64,000 nt of DNA from Streptomyces sp. DG1A-41 (GCF_037055355.1 NZ_CP146350.1:2937001-3001000); one strand, 5' to 3'. Positions 9,727-19,298 are shown, numbered from the stretch's first letter. Translations and numbers: made by a program. The notes: generated by a model not told the origin, from the sequence alone.

Positions 9727-12700
9727 CTAGAGACTCGGTACAGCCGGAGGCGTTTTGGCCGGGCTGGACTCCAGAGCCTCCAGCGCGAGTCGGATGGCCT
9801 CGTCCAGTTGGGGGTCCCTGCCCGCCACGTAGTCCTGGGGGCGCTGCACCACCTCCACGTCCGGATCCACCCCGTGGTTCTCCACCCCCCATCCGTAACC
9901 CTCCAGCCAGAAGGCGTACTTGGGCTGGGTCACGAGGGTGCCGTCCACGAGGCGGTAGCGGCTGTCGATGCCGATGACGCCGCCCCAGGTGCGGGTGCCG
10001 ACCACCGGGCCGATGCCGAGGGCCTTGATCGCGGCGTTGACGATGTCGCCGTCCGAACCGGAGAACTCGTTGGCGACGGCGACGACCGGGCCGCGGGGCG
10101 CGTCGCGCGGATAGCTCTCGGCCCGCATGCCGCGGGGCAGGTCCCAGCCGACGACGCGGCGGGCCAGTTTCTCCACGACGAGCTGGGAGGTGTGGCCGCC
10201 GCGGTTCTCGCGGACGTCGACGACCAGGCCCTCGCGGGCGACCTCGACGCGCAGATCGCGGTGGATCTGGGCCCAGCCGGGCGCCTGCATGTCCGGGACG
10301 TGGAGGTAGCCGAGGCGGCCGCCGGACTTCTCGTGGACGTAGGCGCGCCGGTCGGCGACCCAGGCGTGGTAGCGCAGCGGCTCCTCGTCGGCGACCGGGA
10401 CGACGACGGCGTGCCTGGGGTCGCCGCCGCCGGACGGGGAGATGGTCAGCTCAACCGGCTTGCCCGCCGTGCCGATCAGCAGCGGGCCGGGGCCGGTCAC
10501 CGGGTCGACCGGCTGTCCGGCGATGGCGAGGATCGCGTCCCCGGGGCGTACGGCGACACCGGGCGCGGCCAGCGGGCTGCGGGCGTGCGGGTCGGAGGTC
10601 TCGGAGGGCAGGATGCGGTCGACGCGCCAACTGCCGTCCTTGTGACGGGAGATGTCGGCGCCTAGCAGGCCCTGGCGAGGCCCGCCGCCGAATCCGCCGC
10701 GCGGGGTGACGTAGGCGTGCGAGGTGCCGAGTTCGCCCTGCACCTCCCACAGCAGGTCGACCAGGTCGTCGTGGGTGGCGAGCCGGTCCACGACCGGCCG
10801 GTAGCGGTCGAGGACGCCGGCCCAGTCGACGCCGTTCATGTCCGGCCGCCAGAAGTTGTCCCGCATGATGCGGCCGTTCTCGTCGAACATCTGCCGCCAC
10901 TCGGCGGCCGGGTCGACGAACTGGCGTACGCGGCCCAGGTCGACGGTGATGTTGGTGTCGCTGTCGTCGTCGTTCGAGGCGCGCCGGTCGCTGGGGACGA
11001 CCTTCAGCCGCCCGTCGGTCCACAGCAGCACCCGCTTGCCGTCGCCGCTGACCTCGAAGTGGTCGGCGTCGACGGCGAGATGCTCGACGCGCTGCTGGGC
11101 GAGGTCGTAGCGCTCCAGCTCGGACTTGGGGTCGGGGTCGTCCGGGGTGGCCCGGGACGCGCCGAGGACACCGGCGACCGGGTGGCGCAGCCACAGGACG
11201 CCGTCCTTGGCGGCGCGCAGGTTGGAGTAGCGGGCGGCCTCGACCGGGAAGGGCACGATGCGGTCGGCGAGGCCTTCGAGGTCGATGCGGGTGGTGGGAG
11301 TGCCCTCGCTGTCGGGGGTTTCCTCCCGGTCGGGCGTGTCGAAGGACCGGCCGTGCCGCTGCGGCCCGAACGGGGACGGCGTGGTGGCCGCGAGCGTGAT
11401 CAGATGCGGCCGGGCGCCCTCCACGAAGGCCAGGTCGAAGACGTGCTCGTCGTAGACCGGGTCGAAGGAACGGGTCGACAGGAACGCGAGGTGCTTGCCG
11501 TCCACCGTGAACGCGGGCGCGTAGTCCTGGAAGCGCAGCGGGGTCGCCTCGGTGACGGACAGGTCGGTGGTGTTGGCGAGCTTCAGCTGCGACAGGGGCT
11601 GCGGGCCGGGGTGGGACCAGGCGAGCCAGGACGAGTCGGGTGAGAAGACGAGCCCGGACATGTCTCCGTCCTCGCTGCGGTCCACCTCCCGCACCTCGCC
11701 CGTCTCCCTCTCGACGAGCAGCAGGCGCCCGTCGTGGGAGGCCACGGCCGCGCGGCTGCCGTCCGGTGCCATGGCGAGGTCCAGCACCCTGCCGAGCTGC
11801 CCGGCCGCGAGCCGGCGCGGTGTCGCCCCCGGGGTGAGGCCGGTGGCGGGCGCGAACTCCAGGGCGTCGTCGCCCTCGGCGTCCGTCACCCACACCACCC
11901 ACTCCTCGCCGTCCGCGCGGAACGCCCGCGGCAGCCGGGCCCGCACCCCGGGCGTCGCGGCCAGGGCGCGGGCCGGGCCGGAGCGGTGGGTGACCCAGTG
12001 GACGGACCCGCGTACGGACACGGCGCTGCCGCGCGCGGTGTGGTCCGGGGACGCCGACCCGAACCACCGGGAGGCGTTCACGGAGAACGGCTGGAGATCG
12101 ACGCGCTGCCCGCCTAGCCGCACGTCGAGCCGCCGCGGCTCGGCCCCGTCCAGGTCGTCCAGCACCCACAGCTCACCGGCGCTGGAGTAGACGACACGGG
12201 TGCCGTCGGTCGCGGCGTGCCGGGCGTAGAAGCCCTCGAGCGGGGTGTGCCGGCGCAGATCGGATCCGTCGGCGAGGGAGGAGTACAGCGCGCCGGTGCC
12301 CTCGTGATCGGACAGGAAGGCGATCCGGTCCCCCGCCCACAGCGGGTACTCGATGTTCCCGTCGAGTTCCTCGTGCAGCCGGACGAACTCGCCGTCACCG
12401 TCGCGGTCGATCCACAACTTGCCCGCCGTACCGCCCCGGTACCGCTTCCACCAGGCGGCCTCGCGCCCCATCGGCGCGGACAGCAAAACGATGCTCGGCC
12501 CGTAGGCGATGTCACCGACCGGCCCGTACGGCAGGGTGGTGGCCGGGCCACCGTTCAGCGGGACGGCGCTCGCCCAGGTGCGGCGCAGGCTCGCCTGCCC
12601 CTGGGCGCTGATCGCGAGCACCTCGCCGTCCGGAGTCCAGCCGCGCACCTGGGTCTTCGGACTGCCCCAGTACGTCAGGCGCTTGGCGGGGCCGCCGTCG

Positions 12701-12930
12701 ACCGGGGCGATGTGCACCTCGGGGGCGCCGTCGCGGGTGGAGGTCCAGGCGACGGTGGTGCCGTCGGGCGAGATACGGGGCATGGTCACCGGCACGTTGT
12801 CGGCGCTGACCCGCCAGGCCCGTCCGCCGTCGAGCGGAGCGAGCCACACGTCGTCCTCGGCGGTGAAGGCGACCAGGTCACCGTGCACGTGGGGGAACCG
12901 GAGGTAAGCAGGCGATGCGGACTGTGTCAC
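9727..12930 (-). CDS. Tricorn protease homologue (S41 family)
   Basis: At 1067 residues this matches tricorn core protease length. It is a cytoplasmic peptidase thought to cut proteasome products. Two N-terminal beta-propeller regions (repeats such as PRISPDGTTVAWTSTRDG) span roughly residues 1-630. A PDZ domain (GVAVRPGDAILAIAGQPV) precedes the S41 catalytic domain. Catalytic residues align with archaeal tricorn: Ser737-His738 in LGTSHAYV, Ser959-Asp960 in EFSGSDGDI, and Glu1010 in FWLEGYGW. GTG 12930 is the start. The active site looks intact. It is alone in its transcription unit. Confidence 0.88.
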   Translation of the reverse strand: MTQSASPAYLRFPHVHGDLVAFTAEDDVWLAPLDGGRAWRVSADNVPVTMPRISPDGTTVAWTSTRDGAPEVHIAPVDGGPAKRLTYWGSPKTQVRGWTPDGEVLAISAQGQASLRRTWASAVPLNGGPATTLPYGPVGDIAYGPSIVLLSAPMGREAAWWKRYRGGTAGKLWIDRDGDGEFVRLHEELDGNIEYPLWAGDRIAFLSDHEGTGALYSSLADGSDLRRHTPLEGFYARHAATDGTRVVYSSAGELWVLDDLDGAEPRRLDVRLGGQRVDLQPFSVNASRWFGSASPDHTARGSAVSVRGSVHWVTHRSGPARALAATPGVRARLPRAFRADGEEWVVWVTDAEGDDALEFAPATGLTPGATPRRLAAGQLGRVLDLAMAPDGSRAAVASHDGRLLLVERETGEVREVDRSEDGDMSGLVFSPDSSWLAWSHPGPQPLSQLKLANTTDLSVTEATPLRFQDYAPAFTVDGKHLAFLSTRSFDPVYDEHVFDLAFVEGARPHLITLAATTPSPFGPQRHGRSFDTPDREETPDSEGTPTTRIDLEGLADRIVPFPVEAARYSNLRAAKDGVLWLRHPVAGVLGASRATPDDPDPKSELERYDLAQQRVEHLAVDADHFEVSGDGKRVLLWTDGRLKVVPSDRRASNDDDSDTNITVDLGRVRQFVDPAAEWRQMFDENGRIMRDNFWRPDMNGVDWAGVLDRYRPVVDRLATHDDLVDLLWEVQGELGTSHAYVTPRGGFGGGPRQGLLGADISRHKDGSWRVDRILPSETSDPHARSPLAAPGVAVRPGDAILAIAGQPVDPVTGPGPLLIGTAGKPVELTISPSGGGDPRHAVVVPVADEEPLRYHAWVADRRAYVHEKSGGRLGYLHVPDMQAPGWAQIHRDLRVEVAREGLVVDVRENRGGHTSQLVVEKLARRVVGWDLPRGMRAESYPRDAPRGPVVAVANEFSGSDGDIVNAAIKALGIGPVVGTRTWGGVIGIDSRYRLVDGTLVTQPKYAFWLEGYGWGVENHGVDPDVEVVQRPQDYVAGRDPQLDEAIRLALEALESSPAKTPPAVPSL

Positions 12931-13002
12931 CCGATCACCCTATGCAGGGACGGCGGCCTGCGGACAGACTTCGGATCACTTGCCGTTCGCTTCTGGCGCA
13001 CG

Positions 13003-13560
13003 TCACTTGCCCTCGACGGGCCGGCAGTCGGGGTACCGATCGCACCAGATGGTCTGTGTGACGGTCACGGTGACGGTGGGGCCGGGCTGCCCGTTGGAGG
13101 GCCCGCCGCCCACGGGCGGCGGGCTGGTGGCGTTGCAGTCGCCGAGCCCGTCGACCTCGAACCACACCTTGCCGTCCACCTTGGCGGTGATGTTCCCGCG
13201 CACGCAGGCGCCGTCCACGGCGTGGGTGACCTTGCCGTCGACCGTGATGTCCTTTCCGTCGTCCGTCTCGCCCTCGCAGTCGACGGTGGCGACGGTCTTC
13301 TCACTCGCCGAGGGCGACGGTGTCCCGCTCTGGCCGTTGTCTCCGTAGGAGGCGGTGCACGTCAGCCAACGCACGCCCGCCTTCTGCCGGTTGAGCTCCT
13401 TGGTCACGGTCTCGTCGGTGGTGTACGCGACGGACGCGGAGCTGATCCCGGCGCCGGGTTCACACGCGACGGCGCCGCCGACGGCAGCCATCGCGAATGT
13501 CACCGCGACCGTCACTCGCCGACTGCGCGATCCCCGCCAAATCCTCCTCAGTGCCCCCAT
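13003..13560 (-). CDS. Secreted or lipoprotein-like hypothetical protein
   Basis: This 185-residue protein has a basic N terminus (RRIWRGSRSRRVTVAV), a hydrophobic core, and AVGGAVACEPG, where Cys could be a lipobox cysteine. The match to the consensus lipobox is imperfect. The mature part is acidic with six Cys in all and a proline/glycine/threonine linker near residue 150 (PPPVGGGPSNGQPGP). No catalytic motif is visible. ATG 13560 has a weak ribosome site. The function is unknown. Confidence 0.65.
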   Translation of the reverse strand: MGALRRIWRGSRSRRVTVAVTFAMAAVGGAVACEPGAGISSASVAYTTDETVTKELNRQKAGVRWLTCTASYGDNGQSGTPSPSASEKTVATVDCEGETDDGKDITVDGKVTHAVDGACVRGNITAKVDGKVWFEVDGLGDCNATSPPPVGGGPSNGQPGPTVTVTVTQTIWCDRYPDCRPVEGK

Positions 13561-13660
13561 GGAAGGGAGCCTGCCACCCTCGGGGGCGGTGCGGTAGAGC
13601 GCAAATGGCCACCCGGCGTTGTTGTGAGGGCCGGGGCGTTGCGCGACTCGGCGCGACGAG

Positions 13661-13743
13661 GTGCCGCTGCGCCCACCCTCCCCAAGCTCTCGGCCTCGCT
13701 CGAGCAGGGGGACCCCCCTCGCCCCAGCGGCACGACTGCCCGC
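13661..13743. repeat. Composite intergenic repeat: 43-bp element inside an inverted repeat
   Basis: The inner 43 bp (13678-13720, minus-strand sense) nearly match the 42-bp element at 27136-27177. They lie between the arms GTGCCGCTG (13661-13669) and CAGCGGCAC (13725-13733). The right flank 13726-13743 is an 18-base exact reverse match to 20108-20125. These are interspersed repeats of the kind seen throughout Streptomyces intergenic DNA. They fill the 214-bp gap between the lipoprotein and VOC genes. Confidence 0.65.
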
Positions 13744-13774
13744 AGCCAGGGAGGCCGCCCGCAGCGGTGGCGCG

Positions 13775-14167
13775 TCAGCCGCGCAGCAGCAACCACTCCT
13801 GGAGTTCCACCAAGTTGCCCTCCGGGTCCTTGAGGTGGGCGACGCGCAGGCGGTCGGTCAGGAGGGTCGGGCCGTGGAGGACCGTCGCGCCGCGCATCGT
13901 GATCTCCTCGCAGTACGCGCCCAGGGAGTCGACGCGCAGGACGACCAGGGAGCGGTGGCCGTTCGCCGTGTCACCCAACTCGTCCAGGACCTCGGCCATC
14001 ATCGACCGGTCCTGCAACGCGATCCCCGCGGACCCCACCGCGGGGCTGAACTTCTCGTACGGCCCGTTCACCGCCCCCGACTGCGGCTTGAGGCCGAGGA
14101 CCTCGCCGTAGAAGTGGTAGCAGGCGGCGAAGTCGGTCACGAGCAGTCGTACCTGTGCGAGTTCCAC
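13775..14167 (-). CDS. VOC superfamily (glyoxalase-like) protein
   Basis: This 130-residue protein has a paired beta-alpha-beta-beta-beta fold of the vicinal oxygen chelate type. It opens with VRLLVTDFAACYHFYGEVLGLKP and ends with HLKDPEGNLVELQEW, whose Glu is a typical metal ligand. The reaction is unknown. GTG 14167 is preceded by GGAGG at five bases. It is the third gene after the nitronate monooxygenase and rsmE and starts 17 bp after rsmE. Confidence 0.8.
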   Translation of the reverse strand: MELAQVRLLVTDFAACYHFYGEVLGLKPQSGAVNGPYEKFSPAVGSAGIALQDRSMMAEVLDELGDTANGHRSLVVLRVDSLGAYCEEITMRGATVLHGPTLLTDRLRVAHLKDPEGNLVELQEWLLLRG

Positions 14168-14184
14168 GGTGCCTCCGAGAGGGG

Positions 14185-14925
14185 TCAGGTCCAGCGGCCG
14201 GTGCGAGCCAGGAGCACGGCCGCGGCCGCGGTCCCGGCAGTCGATGTGCGCAGCACACTGCGCCCGAGGCGATACGCCTCGGCCCCCGCTTCCGCGAACA
14301 GCGCCAACTCCTCCGGCGCCACTCCCCCTTCGGGCCCGACGACGAGCACGATCTCGCCGGACGACGGCAGTTCGGCCGTCGCCAGCGCCTCGTCCCCGCT
14401 CTCGTGCAGCACGGCGGCGAAGTCGGCACCGGCCAGCAGCGCCGCGACCTGCTTGGTCGTCGCCGCCTCCGCGACCTCGGGGAACCGCACCCGGCGCGAC
14501 TGCTTACCGGCCTCCCGGGCCGTCGCCCGCCACTTCCCCAGCGCCTTCGCCCCGCGTTCGCCCTTCCACTGCGTGATGCAGCGCGCCGCCGCCCACGGCA
14601 CGACCGCGTCGACGCCGACCTCGGTCATCGTCTCGACGGCCAGCTCACCGCGGTCGCCCTTGGGCAGCGCCTGGACGACGGTCACCCGGGGCTGCTCCGG
14701 CGGCTCCTCCGTCACCGGGTCCAGCCGGACGATCAGCCGGTCCTTGCCCTCGGTGTCGAGCACGACCCCGTCCGCCCAGCGCCCGGCCCCGTCCGTGAGG
14801 ACGACGTCCTCACCGGGCCGCAGCCGCTTCACGGAGACGGCGTGCCGTCCCTCCGGACCGTCGAGGACATAACGGCCGCCCCCGGCCGCGTCGAAGTGCT
14901 CGACCACGAACACCGGCGCTGTCAT
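14185..14925 (-). CDS. rsmE: 16S rRNA m3U1498 methyltransferase RsmE
   Basis: This 246-residue SPOUT-class methyltransferase methylates U1498 of 16S rRNA with S-adenosylmethionine. The knot-forming motifs are VLVVGPEGGVAPEELALF and YRLGRSVLRTSTAG near the C terminus. An N-terminal PUA-like RNA-binding segment holds GPEGRHAVSVKRLRPGE. ATG 14925 overlaps the stop of the preceding gene as ATGA, so translation is coupled. Confidence 0.92.
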   Translation of the reverse strand: MTAPVFVVEHFDAAGGGRYVLDGPEGRHAVSVKRLRPGEDVVLTDGAGRWADGVVLDTEGKDRLIVRLDPVTEEPPEQPRVTVVQALPKGDRGELAVETMTEVGVDAVVPWAAARCITQWKGERGAKALGKWRATAREAGKQSRRVRFPEVAEAATTKQVAALLAGADFAAVLHESGDEALATAELPSSGEIVLVVGPEGGVAPEELALFAEAGAEAYRLGRSVLRTSTAGTAAAAVLLARTGRWT

Positions 14926-15998
14926 CGGATTCCGCCTCCCCCCGACAACGCTGTCCGCGCCGCGGCGAGTTCACCGGCCAGCACCTCCACCAGCTGCCCG
15001 GCGGGCAGCTCCCGCGCCATCCGGTGCCCCTGCCCGGCCCACAGCGCCATGCCCTGCGCGTCACCCGCCTTGGCGGCGGCCTTGCGCAGCGGCGAGGTGA
15101 GGTGGTGGATCTCCGGATAGGCGGCGGGCGCGTACGGGCCGTGCTCGCGCAGGAAGCGGTTGACCAGGCCGCGCGCCGGGCGCCCGGAGAAGGCCCGGGT
15201 CAACTCCGTACGGACGAACAGGGGGTTGGTCAGCGCCTGCTTGTGCAGGGCGTTCGCGCCCGACTCGGCGGTGGCGAGGAACGCGGTGCCGAGCTGGGCC
15301 GCGCTCGCGCCCGCCGCGAGGACCGCGGCGATCTGGCCGCCGCGCATGATGCCGCCGGCGGCGATGATCGGGATGCTCACGGCCTCCCGGATCTGGGCGA
15401 CCAGCGACAGCAGCCCGACGCCGGAACCGTCCGTCTCGGGGATGTCCCGGTGCGTGCCCTGGTGGCCGCCGGCCTCGATGCCCTGCGCGATGACCGCGTC
15501 CGCGCCCGCCCGCTCGACGGCCCGGGCCTCGTCGGGCGTGGTGGCGGTGACCAGGACGAAGGTGCCGACCCGGTGCAGGGCGTCGACGACCTCCCGGCTC
15601 GGCGTGCCGAAGTGGAACGACACCACCGGCACGGGGTTGTCGCGCAGCACCGTGAGCTTGGTCTCGTAGCCGTCGTCGCGACCGCTGTCGGGGTCACCGA
15701 GCTCGGCCTCGTACCAGGATGCCTCGCCGGCCAGCTGGTGGGCGTAGACGTCGACGGCGGCGGGATCGGCGTACTCCGGCTGCGGCATGAAGAGGTTCAC
15801 TCCGAAGGGCCTGCCGGTGAGGCTCCGGAGCTGCTTGATCTCCTGGTACATCCCGTCGGCGGTCTTGTACCCGGCGGCGAGGAAGCCGAGTCCGCCCGCC
15901 TCGCACACGGCGGCGGCGAGCTTCGGTACGGAGACGCCGCCCGCCATGGGGGCCTGCACGATCGGGTGCGGGAAGAGATCGGTCAGCGCGGAGGACAT
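14922..15998 (-). CDS. Nitronate monooxygenase (2-nitropropane dioxygenase-like)
   Basis: This 358-residue FMN-dependent TIM-barrel enzyme oxidises alkyl nitronates. Landmarks are PIVQAPMAGGVSVPKLAAAV at the N terminus, the flavin region GADAVIAQGIEAGGHQGTH with the catalytic His, and IPIIAAGGIMRGGQIAAVLAAGA. The length fits class I enzymes. GGAGG lies about 15 bases before ATG 15998, which is longer than ideal. It is the first gene of the unit with rsmE and VOC. Confidence 0.87.
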   Translation of the reverse strand: MSSALTDLFPHPIVQAPMAGGVSVPKLAAAVCEAGGLGFLAAGYKTADGMYQEIKQLRSLTGRPFGVNLFMPQPEYADPAAVDVYAHQLAGEASWYEAELGDPDSGRDDGYETKLTVLRDNPVPVVSFHFGTPSREVVDALHRVGTFVLVTATTPDEARAVERAGADAVIAQGIEAGGHQGTHRDIPETDGSGVGLLSLVAQIREAVSIPIIAAGGIMRGGQIAAVLAAGASAAQLGTAFLATAESGANALHKQALTNPLFVRTELTRAFSGRPARGLVNRFLREHGPYAPAAYPEIHHLTSPLRKAAAKAGDAQGMALWAGQGHRMARELPAGQLVEVLAGELAAARTALSGGGGIR

Positions 15999-16092
15999 GA
16001 CCGCATGTTGTCACGTCCTCCGAACAACTCCGAAACCGGCCTGCCGTGTGGCATAGACCAGAGGAACAGGCACCTGCCGACCCCTGGAGAGC

Positions 16093-16154
16093 CGGCGTCA
16101 CCGCCCGTTGAACGCGTCCTTCAACCGCGAGAACAACCCCTGCTGCCCGGGCTG
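16093..16154. repeat. Copy 1 of a 62-bp perfect direct repeat (duplicated dnaJ 3' end)
   Basis: This copy is identical over 62 bp to 16207-16268, which holds the last 18 codons and stop of dnaJ. The two are 114 bp apart start to start. It lies downstream of dnaJ in its direction of transcription and encodes [13 protein letters not shown] and a stop without a start codon of its own. The 52 bp between the copies are G+C-rich, with a CCCCCGG-type hairpin. Confidence 0.9.
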
Positions 16155-16206
16155 CCTGTGCCTGCCCGGGAGCCGACCCCCGGACCCCCAGCAGCGGCCG
16201 GGCCCT

Positions 16207-16268
16207 CGGCGTCACCGCCCGTTGAACGCGTCCTTCAACCGCGAGAACAACCCCTGCTGCCCGGGCTG
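16207..16268. repeat. Copy 2 of the 62-bp direct repeat (dnaJ C-terminal codons)
   Basis: This is the functional copy, covering dnaJ codons for [17 protein letters not shown] and its stop. Its identity with 16093-16154 is complete. Confidence 0.9.
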
Positions 16269-17348
16269 GAACTGCCCCTGAGGCCGCTCCTCGCCTCGCA
16301 GCTTGGACAGCTCGCGGAGCAGGCGCTCCTGCTCGGGGTCGAGCTTGGTCGGGGTCTGGACCTCGACGTGGACGATGAGGTCGCCGCGTCCGCCGCCGCG
16401 CAGGTGCGTGACACCGCGGCCTTGCAGCGGGATCGACTGGCCGGACTGGGTGCCCGGGCGGATGTCGACCTCCTCCAGGCCGTCGAGCGTCTCCAGGGGC
16501 ACCTTCGTGCCGAGGGCGGCCGCCGTCATCGGGAGCGTGACCGTGCAGTGCAGGTCGTCGCCGCGGCGCTGGAACTGCGAGTGGGGCAGTTCGTGGATCT
16601 CGACGTACAGGTCGCCCGCGGGGCCGCCGCCGGGGCCGACCTCGCCCTCACCGGCGAGCTGGATGCGCGTGCCGTTGTCGACACCGGCCGGGATCTTCAC
16701 GGTCAGCGTGCGGCGGGAGCGGACGCGGCCGTCACCGGCGCACTCCGGGCAGGGGGTCGGTACGACCGTGCCGAAGCCCTGGCACTGCGGGCAGGGCCGC
16801 GAGGTCATGACCTGACCGAGGAAGGACCGCGTGACCTGCGACACCTCACCACGGCCGCGGCACATGTCACACGTCTGGGCCGAGGTCCCCGGCGCCGCGC
16901 CCTCACCGTTGCAGGTGTTGCAGACGACGGCCGTGTCGACCTGGATGTCCTTCGTCGTGCCGAAGGCCGCCTCGTCGAGCTCGATCTCGATGCGGATCAT
17001 GGCGTCCTGGCCGCGGCGGGTGCGCGAGCGCGGACCGCGCTGCGACGCCGTGCCGAAGAACGCGTCCATGATGTCGGAGAAGTTCCCGAAGCCGCCGGCC
17101 CCGAAGCCGCCCGCGCCGCCGCCTCCGGCCTGCGAGAGCGGGTCGCCGCCGAGGTCGTAGACCTGCTTCTTCTGCGGGTCCGACAGCACCTCGTAGGCGG
17201 CGTTGATCTCCTTGAACCGCTCCTGGGTCTTCGGATCGGGGTTGACGTCCGGGTGCAGCTCGCGCGCGAGCCGCCGGAAGGCCTTCTTGATCTCTTCCTG
17301 CGACGCGTCGCGGCGCACGCCGAGTACGGCGTAGTAGTCCGTGGCCAC
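16212..17348 (-). CDS. dnaJ: Chaperone protein DnaJ
   Basis: This 378-residue Hsp40 co-chaperone stimulates DnaK ATPase. The J domain (residues 1-70) has HPD at 32-34. A Gly/Phe-rich linker ([16 protein letters not shown]) follows, then four CxxCxGxG zinc motifs ([32 protein letters not shown]) and the C-terminal substrate domains. The GTG start at 17348 overlaps the hrcA stop as TAGTG. Being next to hrcA, it is the dnaJ2-type copy controlled by HrcA. Its last 18 codons are duplicated downstream. Confidence 0.94.
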   Translation of the reverse strand: MATDYYAVLGVRRDASQEEIKKAFRRLARELHPDVNPDPKTQERFKEINAAYEVLSDPQKKQVYDLGGDPLSQAGGGGAGGFGAGGFGNFSDIMDAFFGTASQRGPRSRTRRGQDAMIRIEIELDEAAFGTTKDIQVDTAVVCNTCNGEGAAPGTSAQTCDMCRGRGEVSQVTRSFLGQVMTSRPCPQCQGFGTVVPTPCPECAGDGRVRSRRTLTVKIPAGVDNGTRIQLAGEGEVGPGGGPAGDLYVEIHELPHSQFQRRGDDLHCTVTLPMTAAALGTKVPLETLDGLEEVDIRPGTQSGQSIPLQGRGVTHLRGGGRGDLIVHVEVQTPTKLDPEQERLLRELSKLRGEERPQGQFQPGQQGLFSRLKDAFNGR

Positions 17349-18364
17349 TACGACTCCGCCAGGATCTGTCCGACGTACCGTGCCACTGCGCGTACCGCTC
17401 CCATCGTTCCCGGGTAGTCCATGCGGGTCGGTCCGACCACGCCGAGCTTGGCGACAGCCTCGCCGCCCGAACCGTAGCCGACCGACACGACGGACGTGGA
17501 GTTGAGTCCTTCGTGGGCGTTCTCATGACCGATACGTACGGTCACGCCCGGATCCTTCGCCTCGCCGAGCAGCTTGAGGAGCACCACCTGCTCCTCAAGC
17601 GCCTCCAGCACCGGCCGGATCGTGAGGGGAAAGTCGTGCCCGAAGCGGGTCAGGTTGGCGGTGCCGCCGATCATCAGCCGCTCCTCGTTCTCCTCGACGA
17701 GCGTCTCCAGAAGTGTGGAGAGCACCGTGGAGACCGTACCCCGGTCCTCGTGCTCGAACGCCTCCGGCAGATCCTCCACCAGACTGGGCACATCCGTGAA
17801 ACGGCGGTTCGCGACACGGCTGTTGAGTCGCGCGCGCAGATCCGCGAGCGAGGCCTCGCCGAAGGGCGCCGGGCAGTCGACCACGCGCTGCTCGACCCGT
17901 CCGGTGTCCGTGATCAGCACGAGCATCACGCGCGCCGGCGCGAGGGAGAGCAACTCCACATGCCGCACGGTCGAGCGGGTCAGCGACGGGTACTGCACGA
18001 CGGCGACCTGCCGCGTGAGCTGCGCGAGCAGCCGTACCGTACGCGCCACGACGTCGTCGAGGTCGACGGCGCCCTCGAGGAAGTTCTGGATCGCGCGCCG
18101 CTCGGGCGCGGTCATCGGCTTGACGCCCGCCAGCTTGTCCACGAACAGCCGGTAGCCCTTGTCGGTGGGGATGCGCCCGGCGCTGGTGTGCGGCTGGGCG
18201 ATGTATCCCTCGTCCTCGAGGGCCGCCATGTCGTTGCGGACGGTGGCCGGGGAGACGCCGAGGCTGTGCCGCTCGGTGAGGGCCTTGGAGCCCACCGGCT
18301 CCTCGGTGCCGACGTAGTCCTGGACGATGGCGCGCAGCACCTGAAGCCTGCGTTCACTGAGCAT
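17348..18364 (-). CDS. hrcA: Heat-inducible transcription repressor HrcA
   Basis: This 338-residue repressor binds CIRCE elements of chaperone operons. The N-terminal winged helix ([18 protein letters not shown] through [21 protein letters not shown]) is followed by the GAF-like HrcA domain. ATG 18364 has GGAGG about ten bases upstream, whereas the open frame extends much further upstream without meaning. A perfect CIRCE lies about 50 bp before the start, so the hrcA-dnaJ operon is autoregulated. Confidence 0.95.
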   Translation of the reverse strand: MLSERRLQVLRAIVQDYVGTEEPVGSKALTERHSLGVSPATVRNDMAALEDEGYIAQPHTSAGRIPTDKGYRLFVDKLAGVKPMTAPERRAIQNFLEGAVDLDDVVARTVRLLAQLTRQVAVVQYPSLTRSTVRHVELLSLAPARVMLVLITDTGRVEQRVVDCPAPFGEASLADLRARLNSRVANRRFTDVPSLVEDLPEAFEHEDRGTVSTVLSTLLETLVEENEERLMIGGTANLTRFGHDFPLTIRPVLEALEEQVVLLKLLGEAKDPGVTVRIGHENAHEGLNSTSVVSVGYGSGGEAVAKLGVVGPTRMDYPGTMGAVRAVARYVGQILAES

Positions 18365-18412
18365 TCGCGCACACCTCCAGAAGTCGTCCGCCTGGTGTCC
18401 TGCCTGTCGAGC

Positions 18413-18439
18413 CTGGCACTCTGCGCGTGCGAGTGCCAG
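18413..18439. promoter_or_regulatory. CIRCE operator (CTGGCACTC-N9-GAGTGCCAG)
   Basis: The 9-bp arms are perfectly complementary with a 9-bp spacer, the exact geometry of CIRCE (consensus TTAGCACTC-N9-GAGTGCTAA). The two outer bases are adapted to high G+C. It lies upstream of hrcA. Confidence 0.92.
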
Positions 18440-18523
18440 CATTCCCCGCCCAGTGTACGGCGGTGGGGTACACCCCCGGCAAGGCTGGTCACGTGCTGTC
18501 GTGCCCCGGGCCGGGGTCACCGC

Positions 18524-18529
18524 TAGCGT
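18524..18529 (+). promoter_or_regulatory. -10 element TAGCGT, leaderless MBL gene
   Basis: TAGCGT ends six bases before ATG 18536, and there is no ribosome-binding site, as in leaderless streptomycete transcripts. Confidence 0.5.
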
Positions 18530-18535
18530 CGCCGT

Positions 18536-19267
18536 ATGACGGTGACTTGGGAAGAGCTCGGGTGGGAGCGGGTGGCCGCCGGGGTGGGGCGGTGCCGGCT
18601 GCCGGTGTGGGACTGCACGGCGGGGCTGGTCGCCGGTGAGGGTGCGGTCCTCATGATCGACGCGGGTTCGAGCCCGGCCGAGGGCGCGCGGTTGCGCGAG
18701 CAGGCGCAGTCGCTCACCGGTCACCGTGTGACGCATCTCGCGCTGACCCATCCCCACTTCGACCATGTCTTCGGGGTGGCGGCGTTCACGGACGCGGAGG
18801 TGTTCGGCGCGGTGGGCATGGACGCGGTGCTCACCCGTGCCCGGGACCGCGAGGAGCTGCGCGCGGACGCGGTACGCAACGGCCTGGCTGAGACCATCGC
18901 GCAGGAGTCGGCGGACCGGCTGGTCCCGCCCCGCCACCTGGTGTCCGGCGAGTGGACCCTCGACCTGGGCGGCGGGCGCCAGGTGCTGCTGGCGAACGTG
19001 GGCCCCGGCCACACCGCGCACGACCTGGCCATGCTGGTGCCGGGTGATCCGGAGGTGGTGTTCTGCGGCGACCTGGTCGAGGAGTCCGGCGAGCCGCAGG
19101 CGGGCCCCGACGCCGTGCCGTCGCACTGGCCGGCCGCCCTGGACCGGCTGCTCGACCTGGGCGGTGAGGACGCGCTGTACGTGCCCGGTCACGGAGCGGT
19201 GGTGGACGCGGCGTTCGTCCGCGCCCAGCGGGACACGCTGGCGGCGCGTTTCGGCGTGTCTCCGTGA
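18536..19267 (+). CDS. MBL-fold metallo-hydrolase
   Basis: This 243-residue metallo-beta-lactamase-fold protein has [10 protein letters not shown] (HxHxDH near residue 67), [11 protein letters not shown] and [10 protein letters not shown] as further zinc ligands. The spacing resembles the glyoxalase II or quorum-lactonase-like branch. The substrate is unknown. It is divergent from hrcA. Confidence 0.85.
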   Translation: MTVTWEELGWERVAAGVGRCRLPVWDCTAGLVAGEGAVLMIDAGSSPAEGARLREQAQSLTGHRVTHLALTHPHFDHVFGVAAFTDAEVFGAVGMDAVLTRARDREELRADAVRNGLAETIAQESADRLVPPRHLVSGEWTLDLGGGRQVLLANVGPGHTAHDLAMLVPGDPEVVFCGDLVEESGEPQAGPDAVPSHWPAALDRLLDLGGEDALYVPGHGAVVDAAFVRAQRDTLAARFGVSP

Positions 19268-19285
19268 CCACCCCCCGGCTTCTCC

Positions 19286-19291
19286 TATCGT
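19286..19291 (+). promoter_or_regulatory. -10 element TATCGT before the DUF3097 gene
   Basis: TATCGT lies seven bases before ATG 19299, consistent with leaderless transcription. Confidence 0.45.
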
Positions 19292-19298
19292 CATTCGA

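Noticed and set aside
13678..13720. Insertion sequence or transposon end
   Set aside because: It is only 43 bp with no transposase and no target duplication seen. It fits a short interspersed repeat instead.
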